Shown here in pieces: positions 58,060 through 64,000 of a stretch of 64,000 nt of DNA. The stretch spans positions 1,363,984 to 1,427,983 of the forward strand of contig JABAKD010000003.1 of NCBI GenBank assembly GCA_012845835.1, in the 5' to 3' direction. Each line of letters starts with the position of its first letter. The stretch's first letter is position 1. The notes under the pieces were generated by a model. That model had not been told where the DNA came from, ran no database searches, and saw nothing but the letters and a program-made list of their open reading frames with translations. The stretch is from Undaria pinnatifida. Taxonomy: Eukaryota; Sar; Phaeophyceae; Laminariales; Alariaceae. Both the position numbers and the translations under genes were made by a program.

Positions 58060-58330
58060 CCACTTTTTTTCCTTGTCGTGTTGTTGCAAATAGTCTGGTG
58101 TGCTGGCTTGCGTCCTTTTTATTTTGCCCGCGTGTTCATTGCGGTTGGCATTGCATAGGGCCACATCACCTTGCTGTGTTTTGAGCGTGTATTTCTGTCT
58201 CGTAGTTTGTGATCACAGACCCCGTCTCTCTGTCAACATGAGAAGCATCAGCGCGGACACTGGTTGTGCTGGATGTATATGGTGGAAACATCAGTTTAAT
58301 GTGGAGAACACACACACATACCTATGGTGT
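58060..58330 (+). repeat. Dispersed repeat C, long copy
   Basis: Carries the left part (GGTGTGCTGGCTTGCGTCCT, GCGTGTTCATTGCGGTTGGC) and the right part (GCGCGGACACTGGTTGTGCT, ATCAGTTTAATGTGGAGAAC) in one piece. This defines a unit of about 270 bp. Confidence 0.7.
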
Positions 58331-58369
58331 ACCAGGTAGTACTTTTTTTTCTGATTAATGTTCCGTCTC

Positions 58370-58545
58370 TTAAAGCTCGAGAGCGCGAGCTACAAATTGG
58401 ATGAAAATAAACGAGCAGTGGGAATGCTGAACCTTCTGCTCGATAAAAATGAAGAAACGTGTATACCGCGGGGGGGGAAGGGACAACACGACTCGTGACC
58501 ACAACTTGCCCAGAGCGTGGAACGTAAAAGCGGGATTTATTAACA
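58370..58545 (+). mobile_element. SINE fragment, tRNA head missing
   Basis: GAGAGCGCGAGCTACAAATT, AACGAGCAGTGGGAATGCTG and ACTTGCCCAGAGCGTGGAAC match the body of the 6-kb SINE copy. The poly-G in the middle is shared. Confidence 0.65.
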
Positions 58546-59284
58546 AAAAGAAACGGGTACTCGTGTCCAGCAAGCAGCCTGGGGTGCTTCGAGTAGCCAG
58601 CCAATCATTGTCGTGATCGCTATCAACCCTTTCAGATCTTGGATATGTGTACCAGTCTAATTCCGAGCAGTTTGTGCACACCAAAATGTGGGTGCCGCTC
58701 TAAATCGGAGTGCCAGAGGGTGGAAGCCGTTTTTTTTCGTCACTGTTCCCCCCTTTTTTTTGCCCCACAGGGGGCACTGTATTTCCGCATCGTTTTGTTT
58801 CGTCACTTTTTTGCTCTGAGGGGTCGAGGCTACGGTGGGGGGTTGCTGTACCCGATTTTTTTTTTTCACTACAGGAATTGAGCCGCTCGCACGAGTGACT
58901 CTGGGCCTAACGAACGAAAATAATTTACGAAGGAGATTTTATTCTGGCGCAGCGTACCGGCTTTTACCGTTCTATTGCGGATTCGTGTCGGAAAATGAGG
59001 ACGGCACGAAAGCTCAAGGTCGCAAAGAGAGAGGGCGGTCACTCTCGCGAGTGAGAGCGAGAGTGACCCCTCCCCTGCCCCGGTATCTTCGGTCGGAGGT
59101 GGAAAACGGTTATTTTTTGTTGTGTTAGGTGCATACCAGGTATTATCGACCTTGAGTTCGTCGAACTCACAGCTGACGTCGTTAGAATAATTTTATAGGA
59201 TAACCCCTTTACATACTGCACCTTCGTTTGTGGGAAAAAATGCTTGGATTGTGGGAAAAATTGCTTGGATTTAAAGCGGGGTAC

Positions 59285-59490
59285 TTTTTTCGGTAGTGGC
59301 ACAAATCGACGCTCGTCGACGAGGGAAGAAAGTACTGAGTTCCTCTCGCGATAGAAATGAAGGCCGCGTACCGCAGTGGGGAAGGGCGAGAAAGAGTCTG
59401 CTTAGTGGGGTCTGAGCTACTACGTCTAGGGAGGGATAAGGAGAAATAAAAACTTCGAAGATACTACGTCGTAGATAGGATGAGGAAAAA
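59285..59490 (+). mobile_element. SINE body copy with A-tail
   Basis: CGTCGACGAGGGAAGAAA, CTCGCGATAGAAATGAAGGC and GGGGAAGGGCGAGAAAGAGT are the reverse of the bodies at 21235 and 24560. A 13-base A run at 59483 is the likely tail. Confidence 0.6.
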
Positions 59491-60359
59491 AAAAAAAAGT
59501 GAAAGAGTTCGTAACACCTTACGACAGCTGGTGCGAATATCGTCCTACCGTTGTAACCGTACCCCAACGGCTATTATTGAAGTTTTTTAGTCTGTGGGGC
59601 AACCATTCCTACATTTGTCTAGGTTTATTTTAATTTCACGTTTTCTTTTTTTTGTAAGCAACCCAGTCGGAATTTCAGAGGGAAGAAATGACGAACGCAA
59701 ATAGCAATGGTTCCAACAAACGGCCAAAAGATACCACAAGATTCCATCTTCGCAACAAAGCGCCCTGGTTTTTGAGTCTTGGCAAAAAAATTGAACAGGG
59801 TTGTTTGTTCTTCATGGCAAAAAGAAGAACACGCGAACGCTTTTTCTTCGAAAATTACGATTGTTATTTGTTGAGATCGATTTTTAGTTTTCTCGGGATT
59901 TTTCCTCATCACACCTCTTTTTTTTTCAAGGCGGCTCACTATTTTTATTCTGTCTCGCCATGGAGAGCAACCTCACGAAGCTTTATTACCCAACTCTCAA
60001 AAGCCAGGGCGCACAAGTAATTATAATGGAAATGGACAACTCCTGCGACGTGAACAAGAATGACCAAAGTAACGTGTGAAATTATTACGTTTCTTCTTTT
60101 TTTGTCGTTTCCCCGCATACCAAATGCCTCCCCAAGTAATACAAAGATTGAGCCATTCGCCCATATCTCGCCAAGATGCATCTCAACACAAGTTCTGCAC
60201 CGATTGTTCCCCTTGCTGATGTGGTCATGTGCATGTCGAGTACCGAGTAATTCAGCACATTCATGGTTTGATTACCCGAAGATGGAATCTTCCGGCCGAC
60301 GCTGGAACCAGCTCGTAGCATCGACCAGACAGCCGGCCCCGGGCCCCGGGCTACTGGAT

Positions 60360-60670
60360 TAGGGGCGGACGGGCGGGCGGGCGTACTCATTTTTGGCTTG
60401 CCTTCTTGTTTTGGCGCTGGATTGCAGTGATACACATTATTTGACATTTCCAACCATTTTACCCCGGTGTCTCATTAGCGGGCACTTCGACCGGTATTTC
60501 GTACTTATGGGTTAGGGTTAGGGTTGTGGTTAGTTCCATGGTTTTGAAAAACACAACAATGTTAGACACCCCTGGCTTGGAGGGGGGCGGGTGCTCATTT
60601 GTTGCTTATCTTAGTATTTTTACCGTTGACCGCGCAACATTTTCAAGACGGAGCACCGTAACTACTCCAA
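60360..60670 (+). repeat. Repeat K half-units and (TTAGGG)n block
   Basis: G-rich tracts followed by GTGCTCATTTGTTGCTTATC and TTTTCAAGACGGAGCA match repeat K. Between the two half-units, GGGTTAGGGTTAGGGTTGTG lies in a block, CGACCGGTATTTCGTACTTA, that recurs at 61275. Confidence 0.65.
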
Positions 60671-61089
60671 ATAGAGACACCTCCAACATTTGGGTGCTCT
60701 CTTACGTTTTTTCGACGTATTTCCACAATTAGTTTTGCTTATGTTATCCCCTTCCTGTTTTGCCTTCGCGGCCACCATCTATCTCCTAGGATAGCTGGGT
60801 TAATGGGCGTTGTCGAATAGTGTCCGTACTATAAGCAAAGAGCTACACTAAACGCGCAAAACATTCACTGCTGCGCGCTTACACAAGGCGGTTGAAAACA
60901 CCGCACCCTTCATTCCCTTGGTGCGTGTGCGTGTGTGTACAGTCCTTTCTTCATTCTGTCTCTCGACGTCCAGCACATCCAATGTTCGCACCAATTATTC
61001 ATCCTAGAGAGATACAAACTCTGCGTGGTCGAATTTCTTGGGTCTCCATAGGGTTAAAAAAACAAACGTCCGCATCGTGGCATTCAATG

Positions 61090-61440
61090 GTCGATTGCCC
61101 TAGGCTATACATTGCATGGCCCAATCCCCATACTGCTGTGTTCGCGGTGTGTTGTCTCTGTCCCGTAGTTTGTGACCACAGAGCTTGTCTCTCTCCAGCA
61201 GTGACACACATTGTTTTATTTTTCTCAACTTTTTCACCCCAATGACGTACACCATTGTGACGTCATCAGGGGGCATTTCGACCGGTATTTCTTATGGGTT
61301 AGGGTTAGGGTTAGTTCCATGATTTTAAAAATCCAAATAATGTCAGTCACCCCTCTCTCCTGGATGAGGCATCGGCACGGACACTCGGGGTGCGAGATGT
61401 CGGTGGGTGGAAGAAACAGTTTGATGTGAAGAACACGCCC
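61090..61440 (+). repeat. Repeat C pieces split by the (TTAGGG)n-bearing block
   Basis: Repeat C left part at 61090-61215, then CATTTCGACCGGTATTTCTT plus GGGTTAGGGTTAGGGTTAGT (61270-61315), then the repeat C right part (GGCACGGACACTCGGGGTGC) at 61375-61440. The telomere-like block appears inserted in repeat C. Confidence 0.6.
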
Positions 61441-61949
61441 ACTGTAGACAGCAGAGCACCCCTCTAGTCGTACTGCGGTACGACCCTCTCGTATCGCGTG
61501 GCTGTCGGGCTTTGTCCCCTTCGGAACTTGAGAGGGGAGACGTTGCCGAAAATATGTGGAGGTTGTGCAGCATCGGCTACACGAAGCAGTCCGAGCTGCT
61601 GGGGTACAGGAGGTGTGTCCGAACTGCGGCGGAGGGAGCTATACCACACGCAACGTGGCGATGCTAGTAACGCTGCAGCACCGCCCTCTTCTTAGACGCT
61701 TGACTAGACCTCGCTCTTCGCGTTTTTTTTTCACAGTTTCCCTGTATTACATGGGGGTCCGAAATATGGCTTCCCCGTAAAGACACGGAATATAATACAA
61801 CCCCTGCGATGAACTTCAGAGGGCGAGTTTTCTCCTAAAGACGCATTCGACGGCGGTGTACATTGTAGATGCACCAGTTTTGCTCTCTTGAGGATCCACG
61901 CTTGAGCTCTATACCTTTCTTGACATGAGAACAAATTTGGGGAAGACAA

Positions 61950-63245
61950 AAAGTGCTTCACGATGAACAATCCCATGGGCTGACGCGTGCTAGAATAGAG
62001 GTTGCCCTTTTGGTCCAATACATTTTCCGAATGGCAAGGCTACTTAACTCAAAATCGTTGGAATGTCACTCTTGTTTTGCGAAACGGTCATGTTTTGTGT
62101 ACCTCGGCCACGGCTTTGCTCATCGGATTGCGCTTTTAGGTTTCTCAAAAGTCGATTTTTGGGTGGGTTTAGAAGCCCCATAAATGGGGAGTAGTAGTAG
62201 AAAAAACACGATTTGGTGCGCCTCTACCTTACGATGTGTCGGGCTATAGGTACGCAACGAAACATAGTCCCTAAAAAAAAGTTGAATTTCGGACGATTTT
62301 GGGTGAAAGAGCGCCCTGCCATTCAGGAATCGATTCAACCAAAAAAGTGCTTCGCCTCTGTTGTAGCACGCGTTCAAACCAAGGACACGTCACACGCGAC
62401 GAAGGCGGAGGGGCTTTGGGAAGGTGTCTTCGAGATGTTCCTTCGTAGACGCGTCGCTCGGCGTTTGCACTCGCTCCGACGTCGAAAAAGTCAGATTTTT
62501 TTTGTAGTTTGCCCCCGGGGGTGTGTTTTCTTGTGCGTCCCCTCCACACTCTCGGCTTACAGTGCTGTTTTCGGTGATACTGTAATCGCCGCGGCGGAGG
62601 GCGGTTTTCGGTGTTTGACCGCTGTTGCCGCGCTGTTGCTGCTGCTGCTGCTGATTGGTTGACGCCTTCCACGGTAGAGGTGCTCCTTTTTTTTCGGGAG
62701 CTCTCTGGAGTAGCCCTATACGTTTCTTAACCCAACTCGTGCTACGATGGAGGAAGCACTTTTCGTCTGAAATGGTCTCTGCATGACGGGGCTCCTTGAC
62801 CCAAAATGGTCAGAAATGAGTAATTGTTTTTTAGCGTGATTCTCGTTGTTCACCTAGGCTATGGGGTGTTTAGTCCGATATATACGAGTAGCAGTTTTTT
62901 TTTTGCCCCTCCAGATCAGCTTTTGAGAGCTCCGAAATTGAGGGGTAGTATTAGAAAAAAAAAGTGGTGCACCTCTATCGCAGCACGCGTGACGGTCCAA
63001 CAACTGCTTTTTGAGTAGGAGCCCTATGCCTTTCTTAACCCCAAAAACTGATTTTTCTAGTCGAATCTGAAGGTGCAACCCGATGAACAAACCCGCCCAT
63101 GGGCTAGACATACAAGGAAATCAAATTGCGAAACAAGAGTGATGACTTTCCGATTATATGGGTTAAGGGAGCCCCGCTATTAATAGCTAGAAAATAAGTG
63201 TGCGAAAAAGTGGTGCGCCTCTAAGTCGTAGCGTGATTCGGGTTG
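61950..63245. mobile_element. Cluster of TGCTACGA-family MITEs
   Basis: The clearest copy is 62743-62988: it starts TGCTACGATGGAGGAAGCAC and ends GGTGCACCTCTATCGCAGCA. Others are partial or nested: about 62030-62235 (right end GGTGCGCCTCTACCTTACGA), 62270-62372 (reverse; ends TGTTGTAGCACGCG), 62650-62740 (left end ACGGTAGAGGTGCTCC) and 62990-63240 (reverse; right end GGTGCGCCTCTAAGTCGTAG). Shared interiors are CCTGCCATTCAG or GCATGACGGGGC, CACCTAGGCTATGGGG and GGGGTAGTA. Frames such as 62213-62662 are not genes. Confidence 0.75.
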
Positions 63246-63574
63246 TTGATTGGCCTCCTCGATGGCGGTGCTCTACAATTCCTTGGGACTACAGGGGTAA
63301 ACAGGAGCTGTCGAAAAAAAGAGCCGATTACAGCATTGGCCATACGAAGCACCCCCGTCTGCTGGGGTAGAGAACGCGTCCGCAGTGCTACGTAAGGTGT
63401 GCTTCGCCCGCAGCATGAGGGTGGTTATACAGCTGCACGCCAACGAACGATTGAGTAGACCGCGCTCGTCGCGTTTTTGGTCGGTATGCATGGGGCCGGA
63501 AAGGCTTTATCGCCGCAGCTTGGGGCGGTTTTCGTTCGTAAACTGCTGCTGCCGCTGCTGCTGCCTCTGGTTGG

Positions 63575-63720
63575 TGGTTGGTTGGCCCCCTCGATGACGG
63601 TGTTCGTCAACAAACCCTGCGGTCGTTGTGACAGCTGTAGCAGCGGCAGCGGCGGCGGCGGCGCCAGCAGTGGCAGTGGCAGCAGCGGCAGCAGCAGCAG
63701 CACGAGTGCCAGAGCGGCAG

Positions 63721-63751
<31 letters not shown>

Positions 63752-64000
63752 AGCGGCAGCAGCACACGCAGCACCAACCATACCGCTGAGTCATCCCGTT
63801 TAATGGCAGCAGCAGCAGCAGTGCGGCAACAGCACCAGCCGCACCACTGGGTCAGCCCCTTTACAAACCGCCGCTTTGGGGACAAACTACTTGGCATTAG
63901 ACATGGTATTTTTGCAGTACGCAGTACCAGGCATCGGCCTCTGGTTATTGGTTGGTCCGCTCGATGGCGGTGCTGATCAACAAACCTTGCGGTCGTTGTG
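63575..64000 (+). repeat. Direct repeat with CAG-rich spacer at window edge
   Basis: GGTTGGTTGGCCCCCTCGAT with TCAACAAACCCTGCGGTCGT at 63575-63635 recurs at 63948-64000, where the window ends. A related start lies at 63243. The spacer holds (CAG)n at 63640-63830, whose Ala, Ser or Leu-rich frames are artefacts. Confidence 0.75.

Noticed and set aside
59688-60020. Plus-strand frame MTNANSNGSNKRPKD...
   Set aside because: It looks partly protein-like but is Phe/Lys-rich from A/T-rich DNA, overlaps an equally long minus frame, and has no family signature.
63385-63897. Ala/Ser/Leu-rich frames on both strands near the right edge
   Set aside because: They are translations of (CAG)n and its flanking direct repeats.

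Overview
The window is nuclear DNA of a eukaryote with long introns and very many repeats. Nothing in it looks bacterial, organellar or viral. My best guess at the organism is a brown alga or another large-genome stramenopile. This rests on multi-kilobase introns with good splice sites, introns made almost wholly of triplet repeats, many poly-G and poly-C tracts, glycine-rich RanBP2-type zinc-finger genes, and a Ty3/gypsy-type element. It is an inference from style, with moderate to low confidence.

I can support three protein genes exon by exon. (1) Minus strand, 10493 to 6478: five exons of an alpha/gamma-adaptin-binding p34 (AAGAB/Irc6-like) protein. Its first exon is missing, and its C-terminal part is not found or only tentatively placed. 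(2) Plus strand, 13935 to 18012: a DUF6314-family protein in two exons. They are joined by a GC-AG intron that contains a ~690-base inverted repeat. (3) Minus strand, 51672 to 45211: a glycine-rich RNA-binding-type protein with three RanBP2 zinc fingers in three exons, where both introns split the tryptophan codon of a finger. A further reading frame at 27893-29031 has J-domain-like HPD motifs and two in-frame stops. It looks like a recently broken gene.

Most of the rest is mobile or repetitive. There is a deleted Ty3/gypsy LTR element (34417-37780), a 371-bp miniature LTR element with 84-bp LTRs (40084-40454) and a tRNA-headed SINE family with about six copies. A TIR/MITE family ends in TGCTACGA-like termini (21.8, 25.8, 33.3 and 62-63.2 kb), and a 203-bp mariner-like MITE is flanked by TA (27096-27298). 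A 1.78-kb terminal-inverted-repeat island (55663-57446) is filled with degenerate ATCGAT/CCTATTG hairpin repeats. Several unnamed dispersed families, tandem arrays and long microsatellites complete the picture; the largest microsatellite is ~525 bp of (AAGGG)n.

Layout: 0-5.4 kb microsatellites, minisatellite, dispersed repeats and two tentative acidic exons; 6-10.5 kb p34 gene; 13.9-18 kb DUF6314 gene; 20-27.3 kb repeats; 27.9-29.3 kb broken J-like gene and a short-period codon repeat; 34-41.2 kb retroelements; 42.2-44.7 kb strand-asymmetric C-rich domain downstream of the zinc-finger gene; 45.2-51.7 kb zinc-finger gene; 54-64 kb repeat islands. The three genes do not form a pathway. The p34 and DUF6314 genes are divergent neighbours, but the p34 first exon was not found, so a shared promoter cannot be claimed.
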